Below are positions 17,857 to 26,760 of a stretch of DNA of 64,000 bases, one piece after another. Below the pieces are notes generated by a model, which saw only the letters and a program-made list of their open reading frames with translations, was not told the origin of the DNA and searched no databases. Location: contig JBFWML010000002.1 of NCBI GenBank assembly GCA_050251635.1, positions 37,638-101,637 on the forward strand, read 5' to 3'. How positions within the stretch are numbered: position 1 is the stretch's first letter; every line of letters starts with the position of its first letter. The stretch is from JBFWML01 sp050251635 (GTDB lineage Bacteria; Campylobacterota; Campylobacteria; Campylobacterales; SZUA-545). The position numbers and the translations under genes are program-made.

Positions 17857-18264
17857 ATGGAGATCGCCTTTCTTCGCGTCGGTTCGACGCCCATGCCCGT
17901 TAACTACGAAACTGAGATTAACGGCAGGGCGGTGTCGCTGACGGGTGAGTTGCGCCACCACGAGAAAGGTTTGGTGCTCTTCAGCGGAAGGCTGAAGGGC
18001 GCTGCGCAGATTGCCTGCGACCGCTGCGCCGCAGAGTTTGAGAAAACTCTTGACGAGCCGGTGGAGCTGCTTTTGGCTTCGGGGGTTTTTGATAACCCCG
18101 AAGAGGAAGAGCGGTTGCCCTGGCCCGTGATGGAGATGCTGGACGGCAAGATTAACCTTGCTGCCATTCTCGTCAGCGAACTGGCCGCCTTTGAAAGCGA
18201 CTATCACCGCTGCCCCGATTGCGAAACGGGCCCTGATACTTTTGAACTAAACCAAGGAGAATAA
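17857..18264 (+). CDS. yceD: YceD/DUF177 family protein
   Basis: 135 residues. C54-x2-C57 in IACDRCAAEF is the conserved centre of DUF177, and a second C-x2-C is near the end (RCPDC). In most bacteria this gene directly precedes rpmF, as here (gap of one base); proposed roles concern 23S rRNA metabolism, but biochemical function is unsettled. The start is three bases after the ndk stop. Confidence 0.88.
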   Translation: MEIAFLRVGSTPMPVNYETEINGRAVSLTGELRHHEKGLVLFSGRLKGAAQIACDRCAAEFEKTLDEPVELLLASGVFDNPEEEERLPWPVMEMLDGKINLAAILVSELAAFESDYHRCPDCETGPDTFELNQGE

Positions 18265-18265
18265 C

Positions 18266-18412
18266 ATGGCAGTACCGAAGAGAAGAGTCTCCCATACCCG
18301 CGCCGCCAAGCGCCGCACCCACTACAAAATCGAGCTGAAGGCTCCCGTAAAATGCAAGTGTGGCGCCTTTAAGCTGGCCCACCACCTCTGCCCCAGCTGC
18401 GGCGCTAAATAA
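18266..18412 (+). CDS. rpmF: 50S ribosomal protein L32
   Basis: 48 residues, MAVPKRRVSHTRAAKRR at the start, and a zinc site C30-x1-C32 with C43-x2-C46 (KCKCGAF, LCPSCG). A strong AAGGAG lies seven bases before the ATG. The order yceD-rpmF-plsX-fabH is conserved across bacteria and links ribosome assembly with membrane lipid synthesis. Confidence 0.97.
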   Translation: MAVPKRRVSHTRAAKRRTHYKIELKAPVKCKCGAFKLAHHLCPSCGAK

Positions 18413-18423
18413 TTAGGACGTCG

Positions 18424-19452
18424 ATGGTCAAGGTTGCGATCGACGCCATGGGGGGAGACTTCGGTCCCGCCCCGATTGTGGAAGGTTGCGTCTTGGCAAT
18501 GGAGGTTGCCCGCTTTGAACCCATTTTGGTGGGCAAGCGGGATGAAATCCTGGCCCTTCTCCCCGCCCGCTTACACAGCAAAGTCACTATTGTCGAATCC
18601 GCCGATGTGATCGGCATGGGCGAAAGCGCCACCGACGCGCTGAAACGCAAAGAGAGCACCATCTACAAGGCCGTCGATCTCGTGGCAAAAAAAGAGGCGG
18701 ACGCAGTCGTATCCGCCGGACACAGCGGAGCAACGATGAGCTTGGCAACGCTGCGCATCGGGCGTCTGCCCGGCGTAGCCCGTCCGGCGATTGCCACGCT
18801 GATGCCGACGAACAAAGAGGGCGTTCATACGCTTGTGCTGGATGTCGGCGCCAATGTGGATAGCGAGCCCAAGCATCTTTTTCAGTTTGGCATTATGGGC
18901 AAAGCCTATGCAACCAAACTGCTGAAGATGGAAAAGCCCCGCGTGGGTCTTTTGGCCAACGGCGAAGAGGACAGCAAGGGCGACAAGCTGGTTAAAGAGA
19001 CCTTTGCCCTGCTTAAGCAGATCAAGATGGACGGGTTTAACTTTATCGGCAACGTCGAAGGCGGCGATGTCTTTAAGGGCCATGTCGATGTGGTCGTCTG
19101 CGACGGTTTTGTGGGCAATGTGCTTCTCAAAACCGGAGAAGGTGTAGCCGACGCGATTGTGGACGTGCTTAAGCGCTATGTCAAAAAGTCCCCCATCGCC
19201 ATTTTGGGCGCTATCTTGATGCGCTCGGCCTTCAAGGGGCTCAAAAAAGATATGGACTACGCCGAATACGGCGGCGCTCCGTTGATCGGCGTGAACGGCT
19301 GCGCTATTGTCAGTCATGGCAAAAGCAACGCCAAGGCGATGAAAAATGCAATTCTGCAGGCGATCCGGTTCGTAGAGTCCGGTGTGAATCCGGAAATCGT
19401 CCGCTATCTGGAGCGATACCAGCCTGCCGCTCCCAAAGCTGAAAAAGCGTGA
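18424..19452 (+). CDS. plsX: Phosphate acyltransferase
   Basis: Converts acyl-ACP to acyl-phosphate for phosphatidic acid synthesis with PlsY. The N-terminus VAIDAMGGDFGP is diagnostic; the SAGHSGATM loop (about 97-105) and DVGANVD (about 139-145) are present. 342 residues, peripheral membrane enzyme. Its stop overlaps fabH by GTGA. Confidence 0.97.
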   Translation: MVKVAIDAMGGDFGPAPIVEGCVLAMEVARFEPILVGKRDEILALLPARLHSKVTIVESADVIGMGESATDALKRKESTIYKAVDLVAKKEADAVVSAGHSGATMSLATLRIGRLPGVARPAIATLMPTNKEGVHTLVLDVGANVDSEPKHLFQFGIMGKAYATKLLKMEKPRVGLLANGEEDSKGDKLVKETFALLKQIKMDGFNFIGNVEGGDVFKGHVDVVVCDGFVGNVLLKTGEGVADAIVDVLKRYVKKSPIAILGAILMRSAFKGLKKDMDYAEYGGAPLIGVNGCAIVSHGKSNAKAMKNAILQAIRFVESGVNPEIVRYLERYQPAAPKAEKA

Positions 19453-20450
19453 AAAAGCGCTACGCCTCCCTCATCTCCGTCGGCGCTTATGTGCCCGAGC
19501 GGGTTTTAACCAACGCCGACTTTGAAAAAATGGTCGATACGACCGACGAGTGGATCGTCAAGCGCACCGGCATCAAAACCCGCCATATCGCCGCTGAAAA
19601 TCAGGCGGCCAGCGATCTGGCGCTGGAGGCGGCCAAAAAGGCTCTCGATCGCGCCGGGATGAAACCCGGCGATCTCGATATGATCATTGTTGCCTCCATC
19701 TCCGGTGACTATCTTTTTATGCCCTCCACTGCCTGCATTCTGGCCCATAAACTGGGCGTAAAAAACATTGCCGCCTACGATCTGCTGGCCGCGTGCAGCG
19801 GATTTATCTATGCGCTGGCTAACGCCAAAGCGTTTATCGAGTCCGGCATGGCGACCAACGTGCTGATCGTGGGCGCGGAGGCGCTGAGCCGTTTTGTCGA
19901 TTACACCGATCGCGGCACCTGCGTGCTTTTCGGCGACGGCGCGGGGGCTGCGATCGTGACCGCCACCGACGATCCGGCCAAAGCGGTGGTGGATGTTAAA
20001 ATCGCCGCTGATGGCGAGTTTCAGGACTTTTTGATCACCCCCGGAGGCGGCAGTAAACACCCCTGTTCGCTGAACATCGTCAATGAAAAAAAGCACTTTA
20101 TGCAGATGAAGGGGAATGAGACCTTCAAGGTGGCCGTCAAAACTCTTTCGTCCGACGTCGAAGAGATTTTGGCGCGCAACAACATTCCCGCTTCCGACGT
20201 GAAACATTTTATTCCCCATCAGGCCAACTACCGCATTATTAAAGCGGTGGGCGAGGCGCTGAAGATGCGCGACGATCAGGTCGTGATGACCGTGGAAAAA
20301 TATGGCAACACCTCCGCCGCGTCGATCCCCATGGCGATGAACGATATTTTCGAATCGGGCCGTCTCAAGGGCGGTGACTTGGTGCTTTTGGATGCCTTCG
20401 GCGGTGGGCTGACCTGGGGGAGCGCCCTGCTGCGCTTTGCCGGAAAGTAA
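19449..20450 (+). CDS. fabH: 3-oxoacyl-ACP synthase III
   Basis: Starts fatty-acid chains by condensing acetyl-CoA with malonyl-ACP. The catalytic triad is C116 (AACSGF), His in FIPHQAN and Asn in YGNTSAAS. GTG start shared with the plsX stop. 333 residues. The final FGGGLTWGSAL is the FabH signature. Confidence 0.97.
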   Translation: MKKRYASLISVGAYVPERVLTNADFEKMVDTTDEWIVKRTGIKTRHIAAENQAASDLALEAAKKALDRAGMKPGDLDMIIVASISGDYLFMPSTACILAHKLGVKNIAAYDLLAACSGFIYALANAKAFIESGMATNVLIVGAEALSRFVDYTDRGTCVLFGDGAGAAIVTATDDPAKAVVDVKIAADGEFQDFLITPGGGSKHPCSLNIVNEKKHFMQMKGNETFKVAVKTLSSDVEEILARNNIPASDVKHFIPHQANYRIIKAVGEALKMRDDQVVMTVEKYGNTSAASIPMAMNDIFESGRLKGGDLVLLDAFGGGLTWGSALLRFAGK

Positions 20451-20504
20451 CCGCCCGGTCACACGTCCTCTCTACACTGCTGCCACTACGACTAAGGTTT
20501 GAAG

Positions 20505-22382
20505 ATGGCAAGCAAGAAGAGCCCCTCCGTAAACAGCGCTAGAACCCAAGCATTGATGCAAGAGGCCTATGACGAGGCTTCTGACCTGCTTGAAACCCTA
20601 AAATCCTTTAAAATCGACGATAAGCCCATTAGCCAACGGGCAGCCTTTTCTTTAAAGAATCTGCAGCACTACCGGTTGCTCCGGTCAGCCGATCGCAAGC
20701 GGTTGCAGGAGAAGCTTTTTCTTCTGGGGCTCTCCTCTTTGGGCCGCTCCTTTTCCCATATCGAAGCGTCGGTGGAGAATATTCTCTCCTTTCTTTCGGT
20801 GGCTTCGGGGTCGGCCCCCTTCGACAATGCGCATGCCCTGGAGGCCATCGATCGGGCCCGCCAGATCGTGGATGAGAACCGTTGCGCCCTTTTGGGCGGC
20901 TGCGCGGGCAGCACCCATGAACCGATGACGACGCGCGTCATGGTGACGCTGCCCTCCGATGCGGCAACGCCCGGCAATGGGCTTATCCGCGAGCTGGCCG
21001 ATGCCGGCGTGGATATCTTCCGTATCAATACCGCCCACGATGCGCTGCCCGTTTACCGTGCGATGGCGGCGTCGATCCGCGGACTGGATCTGAACCGTCC
21101 CGCAGAAAAACGGCGCCGTATTTATGTCGATCTCTGCGGACCGAAAATCCGCACCGGGCCGGTGGCGCAAACCTCGCAACCGATCAAGGTCGGCAGCAAC
21201 AAGATCGAGCGCGTCGTCTATTTGGCCGGACCCGGCACCAAAAGCCAGTCGCAGAAAAAGGATGCGAAAACCGACACCGTCACCCCCGGCGTGATTTCGG
21301 TGGAAGCCGCATTTTTAAAGGCGTGCGAAGTGGGGATGCACATTAAGGCGGTGGGCCTTTTTGAAAAACACGGACAGCTGGAGGTGATTGCCGTTGCCGA
21401 AGATCGCGTCACCTGCCGCCTGAATACCAAACTTTATCTCGACGAGAAGTGCGAGCTGAAAATCAAGGGCGATAAACACCGCTCCCATGTGCTCAATATC
21501 GCCAAAGCGCCCGAAATTATCCGTCTGTTTAAGAATGATCGGCTGTTGATTTTGCCGACCGCCGAGCTTGGGCAAAAGGCGCAGGTCGATAAAAACGGGA
21601 ACCTGACCGCCTGCGCCCGTATCGGCTGTACCCACCCGGCAGCCTATGCGGCGGCCAAAAAGGGCGAGCGCGTTTTTATCGACGACGGAAAAATCGGCGC
21701 GCGGGTGATCGACAAAACCGACGAAGGTCTTCTGTGCGAGGTTTTCTCCGCCCGCGAAAGCGGCGTGGTGCTCAAGCCGGAAAAGGGGATCAACTTTCCC
21801 GACACGCCGCTTGAGATTGCGGCCTTAAGCGATGAGGATCGCCAGACGCTGACCGACGTGGCCGATTTTGCCGACATGATCGGCCTCTCCTTTGCCCAGG
21901 AGCCCGCCGATATTCAAACCGTCGATGGACTGCTCCGCGATCTTAAAAAGCCCGATACCGGTTTGGTGGCCAAGATCGAGACCGCAAAGGGCGTGACCCA
22001 TCTGCCTCAGATTCTAGAGGCGTTGATTCAAACCGGGCGGCCTGCGGGGGTCATGATCGCACGGGGGGATTTGGCGATCGAGATGGGTTTTGAAAATCTG
22101 GCGTGGCTGCAGGAGGAGATTTTGGATATTTGCGCCGCAGCGCATATCCCGGTTATCTGGGCGACACAGGTGCTTGAAAACCAGATGAAAACCAACCTGC
22201 CCAGCCGCGCCGAAGTGACCGATGCGGCAATGGGCTCCCGCGCCGAGTGCGTCATGCTCAACAAAGGCGCCTTCGCCGTTGATACCATCCGTGTTTTGGA
22301 GCGGATTTTGACCAGCTTCCGGGAGCTTTTTCTAAAAAACCGCCAGCTGCTGGGCCAAAACAAGCTCTGGCCCGCGCCTTAA
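20505..22382 (+). CDS. Pyruvate kinase-like protein, long form
   Basis: 625 residues from the ATG at 20505 (AAGG seven bases upstream; a TTG six bases earlier is badly spaced). The core has the PK signs GPKIRTG (about 209), KIETAKGV, ARGDLAIEMG and ATQVLENQM. It differs from a standard PK of about 470-480 residues. There is an N-terminal helical extension of about 140 residues, a much enlarged B domain (about 215-370) and no C-terminal allosteric domain beyond about 610. It probably converts phosphoenolpyruvate and ADP to pyruvate and ATP; regulation may differ. It overlaps proC on the other strand by four bases. Confidence 0.85.
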   Translation: MASKKSPSVNSARTQALMQEAYDEASDLLETLKSFKIDDKPISQRAAFSLKNLQHYRLLRSADRKRLQEKLFLLGLSSLGRSFSHIEASVENILSFLSVASGSAPFDNAHALEAIDRARQIVDENRCALLGGCAGSTHEPMTTRVMVTLPSDAATPGNGLIRELADAGVDIFRINTAHDALPVYRAMAASIRGLDLNRPAEKRRRIYVDLCGPKIRTGPVAQTSQPIKVGSNKIERVVYLAGPGTKSQSQKKDAKTDTVTPGVISVEAAFLKACEVGMHIKAVGLFEKHGQLEVIAVAEDRVTCRLNTKLYLDEKCELKIKGDKHRSHVLNIAKAPEIIRLFKNDRLLILPTAELGQKAQVDKNGNLTACARIGCTHPAAYAAAKKGERVFIDDGKIGARVIDKTDEGLLCEVFSARESGVVLKPEKGINFPDTPLEIAALSDEDRQTLTDVADFADMIGLSFAQEPADIQTVDGLLRDLKKPDTGLVAKIETAKGVTHLPQILEALIQTGRPAGVMIARGDLAIEMGFENLAWLQEEILDICAAAHIPVIWATQVLENQMKTNLPSRAEVTDAAMGSRAECVMLNKGAFAVDTIRVLERILTSFRELFLKNRQLLGQNKLWPAP

Positions 22383-23131
22383 CTTTTGCTCAAGGCCAAG
22401 GAGCGTTCGTAGGCGGCGCTCAGGGCTTGATAAAAGGCGTTGCGCGCACCCTGCGCTTCCAGCGCGGCAAGGCCCGCTGCGGTGGTTCCGCCGGGGGAGG
22501 CGACCTTTTCTTTGAGCAGGGCAGGGTGATCGTGCTTTAAAAGCGGCCCCATCCCCGCAAAGAGCGCTTGAGTCAGCGTGTGGGCGTCGTCGTTTCGCAT
22601 TCCCAGCATGACGGCGGCATTGGCCATCGACTCGGCCACCAAAGCCAGATAGCCCGGCCCGCTGCCTGCCAGCGCCGTGGCGATATCCAGCTCCTTCTCG
22701 CTTTGCAGCCAGCAGGCCGTTCCGACGGCGCCAAGCAGCTCCAGTGCTTCGTTTTTAAAGTGTTCATCGCCGGTTAACGCCGTGGCGGAAGCGCCGTGCA
22801 GCGCAGCCAGATTGGGCATGGCGCGGACGTAGTGTTTGGCCTCGAAACGTTCTTTGAGGGTTTTAAGCGCAACGCCGGCCACGATGGAAACAATCGCATC
22901 CGCCTCGCCCTTGAGCGTAACCGACCCGATCGACTGGGGTTTGACCGCCAGCACAACGCAGTATCCTTCGCAGGGTTCGTCCGGTTCGGCAAAGGCGATC
23001 GGTCCAACGCTTTTTTGCAGCTGCTCGCGTTGCCGGGGGCTGTTTTCCATCACTTTAATCTCATGCTTTCCGCTCCAGCCTCTCAGAAGCGCGCCGCCCA
23101 TATTTCCTGCGCCGATCAACAACAATTTCAT
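22379..23131 (-). CDS. proC: Pyrroline-5-carboxylate reductase
   Basis: Last step of proline synthesis, NAD(P)H-dependent. The Rossmann motif LLIGAGNMGGALL is at 4-16, AVKPQ in the central part and the GSGPGY and SPGGTTAAGLAALE motifs in the C-terminal half. 250 residues, slightly short but complete. Divergent from gspG with overlapping -10 boxes. Confidence 0.95.
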   Translation of the reverse strand: MKLLLIGAGNMGGALLRGWSGKHEIKVMENSPRQREQLQKSVGPIAFAEPDEPCEGYCVVLAVKPQSIGSVTLKGEADAIVSIVAGVALKTLKERFEAKHYVRAMPNLAALHGASATALTGDEHFKNEALELLGAVGTACWLQSEKELDIATALAGSGPGYLALVAESMANAAVMLGMRNDDAHTLTQALFAGMGPLLKHDHPALLKEKVASPGGTTAAGLAALEAQGARNAFYQALSAAYERSLALSKS

Positions 23132-23165
23132 CCCAATCGTCCTTTAGCCCTAGCTTTGCGGGCCT

Positions 23166-23175
23166 ATTATACAAT
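23166..23175. promoter_or_regulatory. Overlapping divergent -10 boxes for proC and gspG
   Basis: Minus-strand TATAAT (23171-23166) for proC and plus-strand TACAAT (23170-23175) for gspG share two bases. Predicted leaders are about 28 bases each. RNA polymerase could occupy only one direction at a time. Confidence 0.55.
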
Positions 23176-23208
23176 GGGCGGCAATAAACCCCCTAGGAGC
23201 AGCCAAGT

Positions 23209-23643
23209 ATGGAACAAAGAGGAAAAAGAGGCGGTTTTTCGTTGATCGAACTGATGGTGGTCATCATTATTCTCGGACTGCTGGCGGCGCTGGTGATGCC
23301 CAACGTGCTGGGCAAGGGCGAGCAGGCCAAGCAGCGTCTTACCTGCGTTCAGATGAAAAATATCGCGCAATCGCTGGAGATGTTCAAGCAGGATAACGGC
23401 CAGTACCCCACCACCGAACAGGGGCTTTTGGCGCTGGTTTCCAACCCCGATCCCGAGCGGTTCACCGGCTATCTGCCCGGCGGTTATGTCAGCGGTAAGA
23501 ACGTGCCGAAGGATCCCTGGAACCGCGCCTATGTCTATCTGCAGGAGGGCGACGGCTTTGAGCTGATTTCGCTAGGCGGCGACGGCAAAGAGGGCGGCAA
23601 TGACGAGAACCGCGATCTGCGCCTGTCGGAATGCGAACGTTAA
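23209..23643 (+). CDS. gspG: Type II secretion major pseudopilin
   Basis: 144 residues. Prepilin peptidase site G9/F10-S-L-I-E followed by a hydrophobic helix (about 10-31). The GspG signatures are present: KQDNGQYPTTEQGL (about 64-77) and the late DPWNRAYVY and GDGKEGG calcium-site region. It would form the pseudopilus that pushes substrates through the secretin. First gene of gspG-(H)-F-(J). The ATPase and secretin genes are not in this window. Confidence 0.95.
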   Translation: MEQRGKRGGFSLIELMVVIIILGLLAALVMPNVLGKGEQAKQRLTCVQMKNIAQSLEMFKQDNGQYPTTEQGLLALVSNPDPERFTGYLPGGYVSGKNVPKDPWNRAYVYLQEGDGFELISLGGDGKEGGNDENRDLRLSECER

Positions 23644-24164
23644 AACCCGCCTTCACGCTGATCGAACTGCTGGTTGTTCTGGTGATTATCGGCGTGGTTT
23701 ACACGCTGGCGGGCACGCTGATGAAGGCCCCCGCCAAACCCGGCGAATCGCCCCAGTGGTCGATTGAGCGGCTCGACGAATCCCTAAGAAACGCCCACGC
23801 CGGTTATGCCAAGCTGCGCTGCGAGGGCGACCGGTGCGAGCGTTGCGCGCTTTTTGACGCCACCGGAGCGGTTTTGCGCGAACCCATCGCGCTTTTTAGC
23901 CAGATTCCCGCCGTTTACCGTTTTGACCGCACCGGCTATCTTGATACCGTCCGTTTTCCGCCGGGCGTCTGCTTTGAGATGGAGCGGTTTGAAAACGGCG
24001 CGGTTTCCGATTTGCTGCTTGAGTACGACAAACGGTTTTTCCGGTACTATCCCCTTTTGCGCCCGGTGGAGGTTTCGACCGATTTTGAGCAGATGCGTAA
24101 AAGCCTCGATGCCGCCGCGTGGATGCCCACCGATCAAAGCCGCTATTTCCATGAAAGAGACTGA
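23631..24164 (+). CDS. Minor pseudopilin, GspH-like
   Basis: 177 residues, start overlapping gspG by 13 bases. Type IV pilin-like N-terminus with the cleavage point before FTLIELLVVLVIIG. The -1 residue is Ala (A7) rather than the usual Gly, which prepilin peptidases tolerate less well. Position after gspG suggests GspH/I; the C-terminal domain is too divergent to say which. Confidence 0.75.
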   Translation: MRTLKPAFTLIELLVVLVIIGVVYTLAGTLMKAPAKPGESPQWSIERLDESLRNAHAGYAKLRCEGDRCERCALFDATGAVLREPIALFSQIPAVYRFDRTGYLDTVRFPPGVCFEMERFENGAVSDLLLEYDKRFFRYYPLLRPVEVSTDFEQMRKSLDAAAWMPTDQSRYFHERD

Positions 24165-25381
24165 TGCTGTTTAAATACCGCGCCATCAACCTCGGCGGCG
24201 ATCGAGAAAAGGGAACCTTGGAAGCCGCCTCGATCGATGAGGCGGCTTCCAAGCTGCGTTCGCGCGGATTGTTGCATGAATCGATCGTGCCAGCGCAAAA
24301 CAGCTGGCTTTCGTCGCTGCGCAAGCGCCGTCGCGAAAAGATCGATCAGATGGCGCTCTCGCGGCTCAGCCGCGATTTGTCCATCTATCTAAAGGCGGGC
24401 ATTTCGATCGTCAACGCAATCCGCCTTGCGGCATCGCAGTACGAATCCGATCGCAAGCTGGCCGACTTTTTGTTGGCTTTGGCGACGTTGCTCGATGAGG
24501 GTAAGAGCTTCTCGCTGGCGCTGGAGAGCCAAAGCGTTTACGAAATCCCCGCATTTTTCCGCCAATCGATCCGCATCTCCGAAGACGGCGGGATGCTTGG
24601 CGAGGTGCTTTCCGAGCTTTCGCGCTTTATCAAAGACCTCGAGAGCATCAAAAAGCAGGCCAAAAACGCGCTTTTTTACCCGCTTTTTATCATTGCCGTC
24701 TCTTTCTTGATGGTGATTTTTATGGTGACGGTGGTGGTGCCGCAGATTACCGGGATGTTTGAGCAGCTGGGGCAGGAGCTGCCGCCGCTGACGCAGTTTG
24801 TGATCGGCGTGAGCGACTTTATGGGTGCCTGGTGGCCGCTTTTGCTGGGTCTGCTGGCGGGACAGGGTCTGCTGCACGGCATGCTGGTTAAAACCCGCCC
24901 GGCCTACCGGTACGCCACTCACCGGCTGCTTTTGGCGGTGCCGCTTCTTGGCAGAATTCTAATGACGACGGAGCTGGCCCGCTTTGCCTATATGTGTTCG
25001 GTCCTGATGCGTTCGGGGGTGCCCTTTGTGCAGACGATCCGTTTGGCGGCCAACGTGCAGAGCAACGTGGTGCTTTCCGAGCTTTTTTTGAAAGCTTCCG
25101 ATCGGGTGGTGGAGGGCGGCCGTTTTTCGGTTGCCCTGCAAAGCAGCGGCTATACGCTTGATCCGGCCTTCGTTCAGTCGATCGCGCTGGGGGAAGAGAC
25201 GAGCGAGCTGGAGCCGATTCTTTCCAACCTTTCCGCGCTCTATTTTGAAGAGAACAAAGACCGGATCGCCGTCTTTTTGTCGCTTTTGGAGCCGATGCTG
25301 ATGCTGTTTGTCGGGGGCGTGGTGGGCTTTATTATTACGGCGATGCTGCTGCCGATCTTCTCAATGAACATCGGAGGATAA
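24164..25381 (+). CDS. gspF: Type II secretion inner-membrane protein GspF
   Basis: 405 residues. Two repeated GspF cytoplasmic domains (about 60-180 and 265-385) and three membrane helices (about 165-190, 215-240, 375-398). It is the platform that couples the ATPase to pseudopilus assembly. TGATG junction with the preceding gene and TAATG with the next, so translation is coupled. Confidence 0.93.
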   Translation: MLFKYRAINLGGDREKGTLEAASIDEAASKLRSRGLLHESIVPAQNSWLSSLRKRRREKIDQMALSRLSRDLSIYLKAGISIVNAIRLAASQYESDRKLADFLLALATLLDEGKSFSLALESQSVYEIPAFFRQSIRISEDGGMLGEVLSELSRFIKDLESIKKQAKNALFYPLFIIAVSFLMVIFMVTVVVPQITGMFEQLGQELPPLTQFVIGVSDFMGAWWPLLLGLLAGQGLLHGMLVKTRPAYRYATHRLLLAVPLLGRILMTTELARFAYMCSVLMRSGVPFVQTIRLAANVQSNVVLSELFLKASDRVVEGGRFSVALQSSGYTLDPAFVQSIALGEETSELEPILSNLSALYFEENKDRIAVFLSLLEPMLMLFVGGVVGFIITAMLLPIFSMNIGG

Positions 25382-25935
25382 TGCAACGCCGCGGTTTTAC
25401 GCTGCTGGAGTTGATGGTAAGCGTCTTATTGTTATTTCTAATGGTCTTTTTTCTGGGACGAACTTATTCAACGCTCAAGCAAGCGGCCGAATCGGGTCAG
25501 CGTCATGAACGGATACAAAACGCCTCCCATGGATTTTCACAGCTGCTGGTCCGGGACTTTTTGCAGGCAAACGATCTCAATATCTCCCGCGGCCGGGATT
25601 TCGATTCGGTTCAGCTCAAGGGGGTGAAGCACTCGCTATACGGCAGAAGCCGATCGGAGATTACCTATGCCGTGCTCAAGCCGCAGCGGCAACTGATTCG
25701 TCTGGAGGCGCAGCAAACAATCGCTCTGCCCGTGCCCGCCGATCGGCAGTATCAGATCGACTCGCTGATCTTGCCGGACCCCCTCAAAAGCTTCAAGGTC
25801 TATCGTACACAGGGGGCAAAAGAGAACAACAGCACGCTCGGGTGCGGCGTCTTACTGTTTGTGGAGTTTGAGGGGGGCAGGGAGCCTTTACTCCTGGAGA
25901 TGGGGCTCCTCAATCACGACGCTTGCAAGCTCTAG
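25381..25935 (+). CDS. Minor pseudopilin, GspJ-like
   Basis: 184 residues with a canonical prepilin site RRG5/FTLLELMVS and one N-terminal helix. Last of the pseudopilin genes. By position and size it resembles GspJ. Its last 48 bases are also coding on the opposite strand for the end of a histidine kinase, the longest convergent overlap here. Confidence 0.75.
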   Translation: MQRRGFTLLELMVSVLLLFLMVFFLGRTYSTLKQAAESGQRHERIQNASHGFSQLLVRDFLQANDLNISRGRDFDSVQLKGVKHSLYGRSRSEITYAVLKPQRQLIRLEAQQTIALPVPADRQYQIDSLILPDPLKSFKVYRTQGAKENNSTLGCGVLLFVEFEGGREPLLLEMGLLNHDACKL

Positions 25936-26760
25936 CGTAATCGTAGTTCCCTGACCCTCTTGGGAGTCGATGCGGATGGGAATGGCGTGCTCATCGCAGG
26001 CCGCCTTAACAATATCAAGCCCGATTCCAAAACCCGTCTGGTGCGGATTGGCCTGAAAAAAACGCTCAAAAACGCGGGCCACCGCATCGGGCGACATACC
26101 GATGCCGCGATCTTCGATCTGTAGCCGGTTGCGATCGAGCCGGATGCTCAGATAGCGCCGCTCCTTGGGGCTGTATTTCATGGCGTTGTCGATGAGATTG
26201 TCGAGAATCTTCTTAAAGGCCATCGCGTCGGCCATCACCCACACCGGTTGCAGCGTAAGCGAAAAATCCCAGCCGATCAGCGCCTCCTCAAAGAGCTCTG
26301 CGCGTTCTTTGGTCAGTTTGTGGAGCGCGATCGGCTTTTTTTGCACCCGCCGGATTTCGCGGGAGATAAAATAGTCCAGCTCTTCGTAGAGACCTTCAAG
26401 TTTGCCCGTAGCGCGGTTAATCCGCTCCAGCCGCTCCTGCGTTTTGCCTTCGGCGCTCTTTTTGAGCATTTGCGTGTTGGCGCGGATGGTGGCCACGGGA
26501 ATTTTGATTTCGTGCAAGGAGTTGCGAAGCAGCTTTTGAAGCATCTGGCGCGTGGATCGTTGCCCGATCTGGGCGTGTTGCGCGATCAGGTAGCCGAAAA
26601 ATGCCGCAGGCAAGGCGGCCGCCCCCATGGCAAAGACCAGATTGGCCATGGAAAAACCCAGCACGGAGAGTACGGAGAGGATAAAAAGGTTGAGAAACAC
26701 AAAGGTGGCCAAATAGAGGAGGGTGGCGGTGAGTAGCTGCTCGTACTCACGGTTTTTCAA
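25888..26760 (-). CDS. Sensor histidine kinase
   Basis: 290 residues. Two N-terminal membrane helices (about 10-33 and 38-60) with almost no periplasmic loop, so the signal is probably sensed in the membrane or cytoplasm. The phospho-acceptor is H83 in SLHEIKIP, followed by N-box DNLIDNAMKYS, G1 GIGMS and G2 GFGIGLDIV. It overlaps its response regulator by 14 bases and lies last in galU-pyrC-regulator-kinase. Confidence 0.92.
   Translation of the reverse strand: MKNREYEQLLTATLLYLATFVFLNLFILSVLSVLGFSMANLVFAMGAAALPAAFFGYLIAQHAQIGQRSTRQMLQKLLRNSLHEIKIPVATIRANTQMLKKSAEGKTQERLERINRATGKLEGLYEELDYFISREIRRVQKKPIALHKLTKERAELFEEALIGWDFSLTLQPVWVMADAMAFKKILDNLIDNAMKYSPKERRYLSIRLDRNRLQIEDRGIGMSPDAVARVFERFFQANPHQTGFGIGLDIVKAACDEHAIPIRIDSQEGQGTTITLELASVVIEEPHLQE

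Noticed and set aside
16981..18207. Open frame of 408 codons on the minus strand across ferredoxin, ndk and yceD
   Set aside because: It runs opposite three well-supported genes and their promoter and shows no domain.
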